NCBI RefSeq assembly: GCF_021530995.1
Contig: NZ_JADYTF010000019.1
Coordinates: 1-38,321, forward strand
Length of the DNA: 38,321 nucleotides
Source: Bacteroides caecigallinarum
GTDB taxonomy: Bacteria; Bacteroidota; Bacteroidia; Bacteroidales; Bacteroidaceae
Direction: 5' to 3'
Under the pieces are notes generated by a model. That model did not search any database. It was not told the origin of the DNA and saw only the letters and a list, made by a program, of their open reading frames with translations. Made by a program: the position numbers and the translations under genes. The first letter of the stretch is position 1. Each line of letters begins with the position of its first letter. This document shows positions 15,901 to 24,081 of the stretch, in pieces.

Positions 15901-17223
15901 ATGGCAAACAGAATGAACCCGCCCGCAGAGGGGCAGGAAAAAGACGTGCTGCTGGTCTTGGATAAACAGCAGGGGAAAGTGAGTGCCGTTAAAGGTATCG
16001 ACAACGAGGGCAATTTGCAGACCGTAGAACCGACCCAATCCCATAGCGGTGAGTTTATGCAGGTGGACAGGAACAGCGATGTGTTCAGCAACTTCATTTC
16101 CAATTTTTTCCGCAGGTATCAGGACACGGAGGGACTGGCTTTGTTCCGCTGCAAGGCTACGGAAGCGGAACAGGACGCAAAAGCTATCGAGGACAACCAC
16201 CGCAACCCCACGCCGGAGGGCGACAGACGGGCGGAAATGTTGCGAGTTCCGAATCCCGACAATAACGGGGGCAGGCAGGACTACCGTTTCGACCCGGCTA
16301 AAATCAATTGGGAGGACTTGAAGAAAGTCGGCATTACCGCCGACACGTTGAAAAACACAAAGGATTTCGACAGGGTGATGCGTGGCTACAAATCCCGCAA
16401 CACCTATACCGTTTCGGGGACGGTAGGCGGCTTCTACCTTAAACCTACCGATGTCAAGCTCTCTTTCTATCAGGCAAAGGACGGGACGGTAGTGCCTAAG
16501 CTGCACGGCGTGCAAATGGATGAAAAGCTGCTTCAACGCCCGTATAACGGGCACGAATTTTCCAAGCAGGAACAAGGCAACCTGCTGGGAACTGGCAATC
16601 TGGGCGGTATTATCCAAATCAAAGACCCGAAAAACGGGGAGCAAATCCCCGTGTTCGTCAGCCGGGACAGATACACCCATGAACTGGAGTACATGCGGGC
16701 AGACAAGTGGAAATGCCCCGATACCGTTTGTGGCGTGAAAGTAAGCCCGGAACAGAAAGCCGCTTTTGAAGCTGGGAAACCCGTCAAGATGGAAAACCTG
16801 CAATTCAAGGACGGGACGAAACGCAGTGCCTATCTTCAAGTCAGCGCAGTGGAGCGTGGCTTGGAGTTCCTGCCGAGGTCTGCCGTCCAGTTCTTGCAGC
16901 AGGGGCAGCAGCCCGCACAGCAGCAGGTCACAGGATTAAAGGACGGCAAGGGTGTGGAGTTCAACGGTCATGTGCAGCCCGGAGTACAGGGCAAATCCTC
17001 CGGCAAGGTGCAGCCGAAAGATGTTATCCCCGTTTCCGAGAGCCGGACGCAGGTAGCGGTCAATTCTGGAGGAAAGACCGATGAAGCAACCAAACAGACC
17101 AAAGAGCCGCTGAAACAGGGACAACAGAAACCCACCGCCAAGCAGAAAGAGAAACAGGAAAAAGCACAGGACAAGAGCCTGAAAACGGACAAACCCAAGA
17201 AGTCCAGAGGGATGAAAATGTAG
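15901..17223 (+). CDS. DUF3945/DUF4099-type ICE protein of unknown function
   Basis: Protein of 440 aa without membrane segments. N-terminal half contains 'KINWEDLKKVGITADTLKNTKDFDRVMRGYKSRNTYTV' (DUF4099-like). The middle has two copies of a domain related to DUF3945 ('LDEKLLQRPYNGHEFSKQEQGNLL' pattern, actual positions about residues 205-225, and 'FEAGKPVKMENLQFKDG' about 285-300). The C-terminal 110 residues are Gln/Lys-rich and end in a very basic tail. Such genes regularly precede the topoisomerase in Bacteroides ICEs, as here (26 bases apart). No function is established; a DNA-associated role with TopB is an inference from the partner and the basic tail. Confidence 0.75.
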   Translation: MANRMNPPAEGQEKDVLLVLDKQQGKVSAVKGIDNEGNLQTVEPTQSHSGEFMQVDRNSDVFSNFISNFFRRYQDTEGLALFRCKATEAEQDAKAIEDNHRNPTPEGDRRAEMLRVPNPDNNGGRQDYRFDPAKINWEDLKKVGITADTLKNTKDFDRVMRGYKSRNTYTVSGTVGGFYLKPTDVKLSFYQAKDGTVVPKLHGVQMDEKLLQRPYNGHEFSKQEQGNLLGTGNLGGIIQIKDPKNGEQIPVFVSRDRYTHELEYMRADKWKCPDTVCGVKVSPEQKAAFEAGKPVKMENLQFKDGTKRSAYLQVSAVERGLEFLPRSAVQFLQQGQQPAQQQVTGLKDGKGVEFNGHVQPGVQGKSSGKVQPKDVIPVSESRTQVAVNSGGKTDEATKQTKEPLKQGQQKPTAKQKEKQEKAQDKSLKTDKPKKSRGMKM

Positions 17224-17249
17224 TACCTACCATTAAAAAGTGAAGAATT

Positions 17250-19337
17250 ATGATTGCATTGATAGCGGAAAAGCCCAGCGTGGCAAAAGACATCGCCCGG
17301 ATTATCGGGGCGACACAAAGGAATGACGGGTATCTGTCCGGCAACGGGTACATGGTGACATGGGCGTTCGGACACTTGATACAGCTTGCCATGCCCGAAG
17401 CCTACGGCGTGGCAAATTTTCGCAGGGAGAGCCTGCCCATACTTCCGTCCGATTTCCGGCTAATCCCCCGTCAGGTGAAAGCCGAGAAGGGCTACAAGGC
17501 AGACCCCGGCGTGTTGAAACAGTTGAAAGTGATTAAGGAGGTGTTCGACCAGTGCGACAGGATTATTGTCGCCACCGATGCCGGGCGTGAGGGGGAATTG
17601 ATTTTCAGGTATATATTCCATTACCTGAACTGCCGCAAGCCTTTTGTTCGGCTGTGGATAAGCAGCCTTACCGACAAGGCTATCCGTGAGGGGATGGACA
17701 ATTTGCAGCCGGGCGGACGTTACGATAACCTCTACCTCTCCGCCAAGTCCCGTAGTGAAGCCGACTGGCTGATAGGGATAAACGCCACCCAAGCGTTGAG
17801 CGTAGCCGCCGGACAGGGCGTGTTCTCGTTGGGCAGGGTGCAGACACCCACGCTCGTGATGATATGCAGCCGTTTTTTGGAGAACAGGAATTTTGTCCCG
17901 ACCAAGTTCTGGCAGCTCAAAGCGGCGACCGCCAGCGGGGGAATAGGTTTCACCACCCAATCGACCGACAAGTGGGAACAGCAGTCCGATGCCATAGCCG
18001 CCCTGCAACGGGTAAAGGATGCCGGGCAGCTTGTGGTGAAGTCTGTTGAGAAGAAAGAAACCAGCCAAGAACCGCCCCTTTTGTACGACCTTACCACATT
18101 GCAAAAGGAAGCGAACACGAAGCTGGATTTTTCAGCGGACAAGACGCTTTCGATAGCGCAAAGCCTGTATGAAAAGAAAGTGATGTCCTATCCGAGAACC
18201 GGAAGCCGTTATATTTCGGAGGATGTTTTCGAGGAAATGCCGGAACGCATCGCACTGTTGGGACAATACCACCGCTTTGCCGGATATGCTGCCAGCTTGA
18301 ACAGCAACACACTGAACCGCCGCAGCGTGAATGACGGCAAGGTAACCGACCACCATGCCTTAATCGTTACCGAGAACCTGCCCGATGAACTTTCCGAAGA
18401 TGAAAGGGCGGTCTATGAACTGGTAGCCGGGCGTATGCTGGAAGCCTTTTCGGACAAATGCGTGAAAGACGTTACCACTGCTGTATTGTCCGCCGGAAAT
18501 ACCGATTTCACCGTAAAAGGGGCGATAATGAAAGAAGCCGGATGGCGGGCTGTGTTCAACGAACAGGAAGCAGGCGAGGACGGAGAAGCTGCCGGACTGC
18601 CACAGCTTCAGGAGGGAGAAACCTTGTTGCTCTCCGGCGTAGATCTGCTCGAAAAGCAGACCAAGCCGAAGCCGCTGCATACGGAAAGCAGCCTGCTTGC
18701 CGCAATGGAAAATGCGGGAAGGGAACTGGAGGATGCCGAATTGAAAGCCAGCCTGAAAGATGCCGGGATAGGTACGCCAGCCACTCGTGCGGCGATTATA
18801 GAAACATTGTTCGCACGCCAGTACATCGTGCGTGAGAAAAAGAATATTATACCCACAGAAAAGGGACTTGCCGTTTACAGGATTGTCAAGGACAAGAAGA
18901 TTGCCGATGTCGAAATGACGGGTATGTGGGAAACCGCCCTTGCCAAGATAGAAGCGGGCTGCATGGATGCCGACACATTCAGGAAAGGCATCGAGGTATA
19001 TGCCGCCCAAATCACGGTGGAACTGCTTTCCGTACAACTGTCCATTGCCGGAGGTGAAACCTGTCCCTGTCCGAAATGTGGCAGCGGACGCATCCTGTTC
19101 TACCCGAAAGTGGCGAAATGTTCCAACGTGGACTGTACGCTTACCATATTCCGTAACAAGTGCGACAAGCAACTGACCGATAAGCAGGTTGTCGAACTGG
19201 TGACGAAGCGGAAGACCGGGTTAATCAAGGGCTTCAAGGGAAAGAACGGCAAGGTTTTCGATGCTTCGCTGGTACTGGACGAACAGTTCAATGTCGTTTT
19301 TTCATTCCCTGAAAAGAAAGGAAAGCCGAAGAAATGA
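17250..19337 (+). CDS. topB: DNA topoisomerase III (type IA), ICE-encoded
   Basis: Protein of 695 aa. It begins with the Toprim motif 'IALIAEKPSVAKDIARII', with the acidic motif 'ATDAGREGELIF' at about 108-119. The catalytic Tyr is Y314 in 'MSYPRTGSRYIS'. The C-terminus carries one zinc-ribbon ('CPCPKCGSGRI...KCSNVDC') and a basic tail. It breaks and passes single strands through a 5'-phosphotyrosyl link. CTnDOT carries a homologous protein called Exc in its excision region. Likely role: resolving DNA intermediates during excision, replication or transfer of the element. Full length, ends at a strong terminator. Confidence 0.95.
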   Translation: MIALIAEKPSVAKDIARIIGATQRNDGYLSGNGYMVTWAFGHLIQLAMPEAYGVANFRRESLPILPSDFRLIPRQVKAEKGYKADPGVLKQLKVIKEVFDQCDRIIVATDAGREGELIFRYIFHYLNCRKPFVRLWISSLTDKAIREGMDNLQPGGRYDNLYLSAKSRSEADWLIGINATQALSVAAGQGVFSLGRVQTPTLVMICSRFLENRNFVPTKFWQLKAATASGGIGFTTQSTDKWEQQSDAIAALQRVKDAGQLVVKSVEKKETSQEPPLLYDLTTLQKEANTKLDFSADKTLSIAQSLYEKKVMSYPRTGSRYISEDVFEEMPERIALLGQYHRFAGYAASLNSNTLNRRSVNDGKVTDHHALIVTENLPDELSEDERAVYELVAGRMLEAFSDKCVKDVTTAVLSAGNTDFTVKGAIMKEAGWRAVFNEQEAGEDGEAAGLPQLQEGETLLLSGVDLLEKQTKPKPLHTESSLLAAMENAGRELEDAELKASLKDAGIGTPATRAAIIETLFARQYIVREKKNIIPTEKGLAVYRIVKDKKIADVEMTGMWETALAKIEAGCMDADTFRKGIEVYAAQITVELLSVQLSIAGGETCPCPKCGSGRILFYPKVAKCSNVDCTLTIFRNKCDKQLTDKQVVELVTKRKTGLIKGFKGKNGKVFDASLVLDEQFNVVFSFPEKKGKPKK

Positions 19338-19389
19338 CTTATCTTTACCGCTGAAATTTCATTGTGATGGGTTTTAAGGCTTATGATAA

Positions 19390-19409
19390 TTGAAATTTTA
19401 GTGGTTGCG
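19390..19409. repeat. Copy 4 of the repeated motif (20-bp form) between topB and the reductase gene
   Basis: TTGAAATTTTAGTGGTTGCG, identical to 8062-8081 over 20 bp, merging into the stem of the topB terminator. Motif plus GC-rich hairpin may form one repeated unit. Confidence 0.75.
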
Positions 19410-19436
19410 CCCGGAGGGAAACCGGGCGCATTTTTT
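19407..19436 (+). terminator. Intrinsic terminator after topB
   Basis: GCGCCCGG (19407-19414) pairs perfectly with CCGGGCGC (19422-19429) around a 7-base loop, followed by A and six T. The T run reaches the stop codon of the convergent reductase gene (19435-19437). Confidence 0.88.
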
Positions 19437-19953
19437 ATATGTCCCCGTCAAACAGGTAGGTCGAACGGACAATTCCGTTTCCTAATACGTTACTTTCCGA
19501 CAACTTCCACTGCGAGCCGAACGTTTCCCCGACAAAGCCGATGCCTTTGCCTATCATGACGGGAACGGTATAGATTGTCAGACTGTCCAGCAGTCCGGCT
19601 TTTATCAGCGAGGTAATCAGTTTTCCGCCACCCACCACCAGTATGTCATGCGTTTGTTTCAGTTCATAAACCTTTTGCAGCGGTTCTTCGGTCAGGAACT
19701 CCACCCCGTAGTCCGGCGTTACGTTGGTGTCGTAGTGTGACACCACAAAAGACCTCTTGCTTTTGTGCGGCCACCCGCCCCAGTGTTCAAAAATGTAGTT
19801 GTAGGTGTTCGCTCCCATGAGCAGGCAATCCGCTTCCAAGTATTGCTTGCCAATGATGTTTTTTATTTCACGGGGTAACCAGTCCAGTTCCTTGTCTAAG
19901 GTAGCTGTATGTCCGTCAAGAGATACGGCGATGTGCGCTTTTATTTGTTTCAT
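19435..19953 (-). CDS. Dihydrofolate reductase/RibD C-terminal domain family protein
   Basis: Protein of 172 aa with the RibD_C/DHFR-like fold: 'KAHIAVSLDGHTATLDKELDWL' at the start, 'DCLLMGANTYNYIFEHWGGWP' (NADPH-binding region), 'DILVVGGGKLITSLIKAGLLDSLTIYTVPVMIGKGIG' at the C-terminal half. Members reduce riboflavin precursors or are uncharacterised NAD(P)H-dependent reductases; some confer antifolate tolerance, but this cannot be claimed here. It faces topB and stands alone on its strand. Its 5' leader is unusual: a nested hairpin of about 120 bases plus a terminator-like stem (19997-20176) precede it. Codon use is GC-rich like the ICE core. Confidence 0.85.
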   Translation of the reverse strand: MKQIKAHIAVSLDGHTATLDKELDWLPREIKNIIGKQYLEADCLLMGANTYNYIFEHWGGWPHKSKRSFVVSHYDTNVTPDYGVEFLTEEPLQKVYELKQTHDILVVGGGKLITSLIKAGLLDSLTIYTVPVMIGKGIGFVGETFGSQWKLSESNVLGNGIVRSTYLFDGDI

Positions 19954-19996
19954 ACTATCAGGTATTTAACAGTTTGATGTCCATGTTCAACTGTCC

Positions 19997-20155
19997 GCCA
20001 GTACCTAAAAAAAGAAGCGTGAACTTACACTGCTCCACTACGAGGTACTGGCATACCTAAATGACGAAACAGGCAAGCCCACGCTATGACAAAGCATAGC
20101 ATAGACATTGCGCTGAAAATCTCGTCATTTTTGAAAAGTGCCAGTTTTCGTAGTG
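19997..20155 (-). ncRNA. Structured leader with alternative pairings upstream of the reductase gene
   Basis: Nested complementary arms: CACTACGA 20036-20043 with TCGTAGTG 20148-20155; ACTGGCA 20047-20053 with TGCCAGT 20139-20145; AAATGACGA 20059-20067 with TCGTCATTT 20122-20130; GCTATG 20083-20088 with CATAGC 20095-20100. The segment AGGTACTGGC (20043-20052) can alternatively pair perfectly with GCCAGTACCT (19997-20006). Between the two partners, on the minus strand, lies AGCaGTG-loop-CACGCT followed by TCTTTTTTT (about 20007-20033), a terminator-like hairpin. Mutually exclusive pairings around a terminator are the hallmark of attenuators and riboswitches. A transposon-end or recombination-site explanation remains possible. 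No known RNA family is recognised. Confidence 0.5.
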
Positions 20156-20157
20156 AG

Positions 20158-20176
20158 ATATTCGGCGAACGAATAT
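20158..20176. promoter_or_regulatory. Palindrome next to the structured leader
   Basis: ATATTCG (20158-20164) and CGAATAT (20170-20176) flank GCGAA. On the minus strand a TTTG lies upstream within GCTTTGAC (near 20211) and an AT-rich TATATAAC follows near 20180, so a promoter with an operator-like palindrome for the reductase leader is plausible. Low certainty. Confidence 0.35.
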
Positions 20177-20283
20177 GTTATATATAAAGACGAAATCACA
20201 GTCAAAGCTGTTCAATCGCCGTTATTCTCTTATGTTATTTCTGCAAATGTAATGAAAATCATTTAGAAATCATGGCATACAAT

Positions 20284-20319
20284 AAAAAAATCCTGCCGTG
20301 TTATCACAACAGGGCAGGA
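20284..20319 (-). terminator. Intrinsic terminator after the 20353 HTH gene
   Basis: On the minus strand TCCTGCC and GGCAGGA form a stem (with further CTGTTGTGATAACAC pairing inside), followed by a run of seven T. It lies just behind the stop of the HTH gene and ends the replication/excision operon. Confidence 0.88.
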
Positions 20320-20352
20320 CACGACTAATTGAATGATGACAAAAAACACGGT

Positions 20353-20631
20353 CTAATCCGTGCGCTCACGAATAAGCCTGTGTATGTCGCTTGCCCGATA
20401 GTAATATTTTCCGTCCAGAAGAAGATAGGGCAATATGCCTTTCTTCCGGTAACGCTGCAAGGTCTTGACGCTCACTTTGAGCATAAAGCACAAGTCCTGA
20501 TTGTCGAGCAGCTTTTCACCGTTCAGGCAGTTGTGGCTGTTCATCAGACGGTCTATCTTTTTATCCTGCATGTCGAGCCTGTCCATGATACGCTCCATCC
20601 ATGCCACGAAGTTGTCATTGTCTATATACAT
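20353..20631 (-). CDS. Small helix-turn-helix protein (excisionase-like)
   Basis: Protein of 92 aa. A helical N-terminus ('WMERIMDRLDMQDKKIDRLM') precedes a MerR/excisionase-type winged HTH: 'LLDNQDLCFMLKVSVKTLQRYRKKGILPYLLLDGKYYYRASDIHRLI'. This resembles the small DNA-binding proteins Xis2c/Xis2d of CTnDOT, which act as recombination directionality factors and also affect tra expression. It is encoded 20 bases after the primase gene and is followed by a strong terminator. Assignment to either Xis protein cannot be made by eye. Confidence 0.75.
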   Translation of the reverse strand: MYIDNDNFVAWMERIMDRLDMQDKKIDRLMNSHNCLNGEKLLDNQDLCFMLKVSVKTLQRYRKKGILPYLLLDGKYYYRASDIHRLIRERTD

Positions 20632-20650
20632 AAGCTACCCCCAATTGAAA

Positions 20651-22696
20651 TTAAATGAGACCTATCATAAAATAACTCTGGTTTGCCGGGTCTTTCAGGA
20701 TGATTTCTTTCTCCCGCATGAAACGGATATAGTTCTTGGCTGTCCGCTCCTTGATGTCCAGTACCTGTTGCAACTGTTCGCAAAGGTCTATGTAGGTGAT
20801 GTGTGTCTGCCGCCCGAAAATATCACGGGCTACACCCACCAGCTCCCTTTCCTTGCGCCTCTCTTTTTCTTCACGTGGCTTTTCGCCCCGGTACGTGTGC
20901 ATCCCAGCTTTCTTGTCCCATGCGAAAAGCATCAGCGGCACGTCCAGCGGGCTTCCGTCCCTTACTTTCAGGGCTTTCACTACCGATTGCGTGGGTTCAT
21001 CGTCTTTCTCGATTGACAGGATGGTAGCTGCCTTCCTTTGTAGTTCGCTTCCCAGATGTCCACGCAGCTTTAATCCGTTCGGGACAAAATGAAGCACGCA
21101 AAGTATGCAGGTGTTGTAGATACCCGCCAACCGATACAGTTCATCTATCACCGCCACGCTTTCCGCTTCATCGTTGGCACTCTTTACGAGGTCGGCGATG
21201 CCGTCAATGACAACCAACTGGATGCCGCCATACTGGTAGTAGAACTTATCCATGCTTTGTATTATGGCGTTCAACCGTTCCTTTCGGGACATTCCCGTAA
21301 GGCAGAACGCTTTCAGTTCTTCCGGCTTTTCCTTTTGCCCCGCACGTGCCAGCAGGTTGCTTACGTTCTTGAAAAGCTGTACTTCCGACTGTTCGGTATC
21401 ATAGAGCAAGACCGCCTTGCGCCCTCCGTTGGGCGTTACGTGGATGCCGAGCGTGTCTATCTCCGCATCCGCCGGGCATACGCAGCCCGACACGATGGCG
21501 GCTACATAGTTGCTCTTGCCCGTTCCCTCGCCGCCCGTGATGCCGAACAGGTTGCCTTGCGTACCCAGCGGGACATCGCCCGCCGAGATAATCACCTGCG
21601 CTTTGGCAGGCGGATTGTTGAAGTCTATCTCGCACGATTTAAGCATGATGAGTGTGTCGCTATACAGGTTGTCTAAAAATTCGATGAACAGTTTCAGGAA
21701 ATCCTCACGGGTGTTCCCAGCTTTGAAGTAGTCGGAAATATCCTTTTCCTCTTTCGTACCGGGCAGCGGAAGCAGCAGGCGTTTTACGCCGAACTCCGCC
21801 AACAGCCTTTCCTGCTTGCAGGCACTTTCCCTGCCCGTCTTGTCTGTATCATAGAGCAGGACAATGTGCTTGAAGCGGAAAGACAGCCTGAAAATCAGGT
21901 TTGCCGGAATAGTTACCGTCTCGCTGTTGAAGCAGATGGCATGGAAACCAAGCGCCGCCAGCGAAAGCACGTCTTTCTCGCCGCCTGTAATAAATAATGT
22001 ATCGCCTTTGGCGGGCAGTTGTTCCAACCCGAAGCAATAGTTCTCGCCGAAGCTGCCGCCATAGAGGAAGCGGGGTGTGGAGAACGGTCGGTACAGCTTG
22101 ATATGCTGTTTGCCTTTGTAGCCGAACATGGGTTCTGCCGCTGATGAAATGTAGGCGTATGGCTTCCCCTCCACCGTTTCGCTGCGGTATTCCCGGAGCG
22201 AGCAGACCTTGTACCGCTCCAGCAGTTCGGGCGTGATGCCGTATTGCCGCCAGTATTCCAGTTCGGCGGAAGTGAACTTCTGTTCCCGGAACTGGTAGGG
22301 CTTGGCGGGCTTTTCGGGTGTGTCCTCCCTCTTGACTGTTGCCGCCCGGTGGTTAGCCGTTGGCGGGACAACCGCCGGGATGCCGGAAGTTAGCCCCAAT
22401 CCCAAGTCCCGGTCGATGGTCGCCAGTATCTCGATGAAGTCCGAAGCCCGGTTGCAGTCCAACCCTTTCAGTTGCCCCACGAGGAAAAAGCAGTCGCCGC
22501 TGTAACGGTCATCGCCGAAGTCCTTCATCTTGTACATGCCGCTGTGTCGGTCAAAATAGATGTTGCAGGAAGCCTTGCTGTCCTCGTATAGCGGATTGAG
22601 GAAGTTCCGACCGATGCGCCAGTTACCGGGCAGGTAGTGCTTGAACACCGACAAGCCGTTATTTGTCCTTTCTAAGATTTCTTCTTTCCTTAACAT
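20651..22696 (-). CDS. Toprim primase fused to RepA/DnaB-like ATPase (ICE replication protein)
   Basis: Protein of 681 aa. Residues 1-100 resemble a CHC2-like primase start ('FLNPLYEDSKASCNIYFDRHSGMYKMKDFG'). A Toprim domain follows with 'ITGGEKDVLSLAALG' (236-250) and 'VLLYDTDKTG' (279-288). A RecA-like ATPase domain has Walker A GGEGTGKS (388-395) and 'LVVIDGIADLV' near 494-504. The C-terminus is a small winged helix ('YIDLCEQLQQVLDIKERTAKNYIRFM'). This arrangement suggests a primase-helicase serving replication of the excised element. The start overlaps the upstream HTH gene by 38 bases. Confidence 0.85.
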   Translation of the reverse strand: MLRKEEILERTNNGLSVFKHYLPGNWRIGRNFLNPLYEDSKASCNIYFDRHSGMYKMKDFGDDRYSGDCFFLVGQLKGLDCNRASDFIEILATIDRDLGLGLTSGIPAVVPPTANHRAATVKREDTPEKPAKPYQFREQKFTSAELEYWRQYGITPELLERYKVCSLREYRSETVEGKPYAYISSAAEPMFGYKGKQHIKLYRPFSTPRFLYGGSFGENYCFGLEQLPAKGDTLFITGGEKDVLSLAALGFHAICFNSETVTIPANLIFRLSFRFKHIVLLYDTDKTGRESACKQERLLAEFGVKRLLLPLPGTKEEKDISDYFKAGNTREDFLKLFIEFLDNLYSDTLIMLKSCEIDFNNPPAKAQVIISAGDVPLGTQGNLFGITGGEGTGKSNYVAAIVSGCVCPADAEIDTLGIHVTPNGGRKAVLLYDTEQSEVQLFKNVSNLLARAGQKEKPEELKAFCLTGMSRKERLNAIIQSMDKFYYQYGGIQLVVIDGIADLVKSANDEAESVAVIDELYRLAGIYNTCILCVLHFVPNGLKLRGHLGSELQRKAATILSIEKDDEPTQSVVKALKVRDGSPLDVPLMLFAWDKKAGMHTYRGEKPREEKERRKERELVGVARDIFGRQTHITYIDLCEQLQQVLDIKERTAKNYIRFMREKEIILKDPANQSYFMIGLI

Positions 22697-23018
22697 AGAG
22701 TTGATGGTTGGTTATTAAGTCATTTATACATTCCCTGTCTCTTTTTATCAGACGTTCTTCTAACAATCGTTTTATTTCCTTGATTTTGTAGAAATAATGC
22801 CCTTTTATATCAGAATAGGAAACTAACCCTGCTGCCCGTAGGCGTTGCAATGTTCGGTCGCTGATTTTCAGGAATGTACATACTTCGTAACTATCTACCC
22901 AAATTTCATCTTCATCAGGCTTGTTGGCATCCAAATGATTAAAGATGTAATTTGCAATGGCTGTAATCTTGTTGTCAAGTTCTTTATAGGCTTTTGACTC
23001 GAATGTTATAATCTCCAT
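22659..23018 (-). CDS. Helix-turn-helix protein (Xis2d-like)
   Basis: Protein of 119 aa with an N-terminal helical part and an excisionase-type HTH 'IWVDSYEVCTFLKISDRTLQRLRAAGLVSYSDIKGHYFYKIKEIKRLLEE' (about residues 40-90), then a basic tail. It is the first gene of the operon that continues into the primase. By size and sequence it resembles the CTnDOT recombination directionality proteins. It lies just downstream of rteC, and in CTnDOT the RteC protein activates the xis operon, so the same control is likely here. Upstream DNA (23072-23144) holds repeats that could be the RteC site. Confidence 0.78.
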   Translation of the reverse strand: MEIITFESKAYKELDNKITAIANYIFNHLDANKPDEDEIWVDSYEVCTFLKISDRTLQRLRAAGLVSYSDIKGHYFYKIKEIKRLLEERLIKRDRECINDLITNHQLYVKERRNLRKDK

Positions 23019-23071
23019 ATTGCTAACTTATTGATTTGCCGCAAAGTTCGGGAGAAGAAATAACCTAAAAG

Positions 23072-23144
23072 TCATGGTTATATCTATCATGGTATTACTT
23101 TTTTTCAAGCTATTTTTAGGGGAGTATTGGCGTAAAAGCTCCCC
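23072..23144. promoter_or_regulatory. Possible RteC-responsive control region of the excision operon
   Basis: GGGGAG (23119-23124) and CTCCCC (23139-23144) form an inverted repeat, and TCATGGT occurs twice in direct orientation (23072-23078 and 23087-23093). All lie 54-126 bases upstream of the 23018 start. RteC of CTnDOT is known to bind an inverted repeat upstream of its xis promoter; assignment here is inference. Confidence 0.4.
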
Positions 23145-23174
23145 GAAATGTCATTTTTCAAAGTAGATTTCACT

Positions 23175-23213
23175 ATAAAAAGAAAGTACCATGTTGGGGA
23201 GAACATGGTACTT
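23175..23213 (-). terminator. Intrinsic terminator after rteC
   Basis: Twelve-base perfect arms: AAGTACCATGTT 23184-23195 and AACATGGTACTT 23202-23213 with a 6-base loop. On the minus strand the stem is followed by TCTTTTTATAG. It lies 22 bases after the rteC stop and separates rteC from the excision operon. Confidence 0.85.
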
Positions 23214-23235
23214 CTACATACTGGAATACTGGAGA

Positions 23236-24081
23236 TTATTTCATATCATCCTCATTCATCCGCTTAACAAGGCTTTCTATCAGATGATGAAGATATGCCG
23301 TTCGGTCTTTTCTCTCCTTCATGGCTATGTATGAAGCGTAATAATCTCCTAAATCAATGTGGAATATCGTGCTAAGGAAATTCATCATTTCTTTTATTTC
23401 CACATTGCCATTGTTTATGTCGCCCGAAGATACAAGAGAATATCCCAGTTCGATAAGATATGACTTTTTGCCTGTGAAGCGGAACGGGTATTTGAAGCAT
23501 CTTTGTAGGTTATCTTCTATCTGATTATTCGTTACCAGTTTTACCAATCGCTTATTCAAATAAATGCGCAGCATTTCATTGGCGATAATCTTTGCCACTT
23601 TATAGTCATATCCGGTTGAGAAATTAGGGTCTTTATCGAATTGTGCGCTATCGGTACATAACCGCAAATCGGCTTTTCCACGAACAAAATAATATTCATC
23701 ATACACAGTGGAGTGTGAACGGTAATATTGATAAAAGTCTAAATTACGATTGAAAAAATAGGTCAGATTATCCAGTTCCCGATTGATATAATTTCTAATC
23801 ACTTCATCACTACCATTAGGACATTGTGTTTCAATCTTATATATTTTATAGAAGAATAGCAACCGACCAAGTAATTCCGGTTTCTGTGTCTTGAAAAATA
23901 AGATTTCATCCTCTTTGGTTGGAAATATATAGGTTTGTATTTTTACCCTCAATTCATCAAGAACCGTTTGCAGCTTATGCACCATTGAAAGAGAGGTTTC
24001 GATAATATCATAGCCGTAGAGGTCGATTTCCGAAATATCGACCTCTATTTGGGCTAATATATTATTAGCCAACTCTTTCAT
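23236..24081 (-). CDS. rteC: RteC-family regulator of ICE excision
   Basis: Protein of 281 aa. The central and C-terminal parts ('YFFNRNLDFYQYYRSHSTVYDEYYFVRG', 'STGYDYKVAKIIANEMLRIYLNKRL', 'WT-like tail FHIDLGDYYASYIAMKERKDRTAYLHHLIESLVKRM') are characteristic of RteC. In CTnDOT, RteC activates transcription of the xis genes and so triggers excision. Here the start codon overlaps the stop of the GNAT gene (ATGA at 24078-24081), placing rteC last in an AraC-GNAT-RteC operon; no rteA/rteB two-component genes or tetQ occur in the window. The sequence is much more AT-rich than the tra genes. Confidence 0.9.
   Translation of the reverse strand: MKELANNILAQIEVDISEIDLYGYDIIETSLSMVHKLQTVLDELRVKIQTYIFPTKEDEILFFKTQKPELLGRLLFFYKIYKIETQCPNGSDEVIRNYINRELDNLTYFFNRNLDFYQYYRSHSTVYDEYYFVRGKADLRLCTDSAQFDKDPNFSTGYDYKVAKIIANEMLRIYLNKRLVKLVTNNQIEDNLQRCFKYPFRFTGKKSYLIELGYSLVSSGDINNGNVEIKEMMNFLSTIFHIDLGDYYASYIAMKERKDRTAYLHHLIESLVKRMNEDDMK

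Noticed and set aside
20329-21092. Plus-strand frames opposite the HTH and primase genes
   Set aside because: Shadows of the minus-strand genes, whose products show clear motifs.
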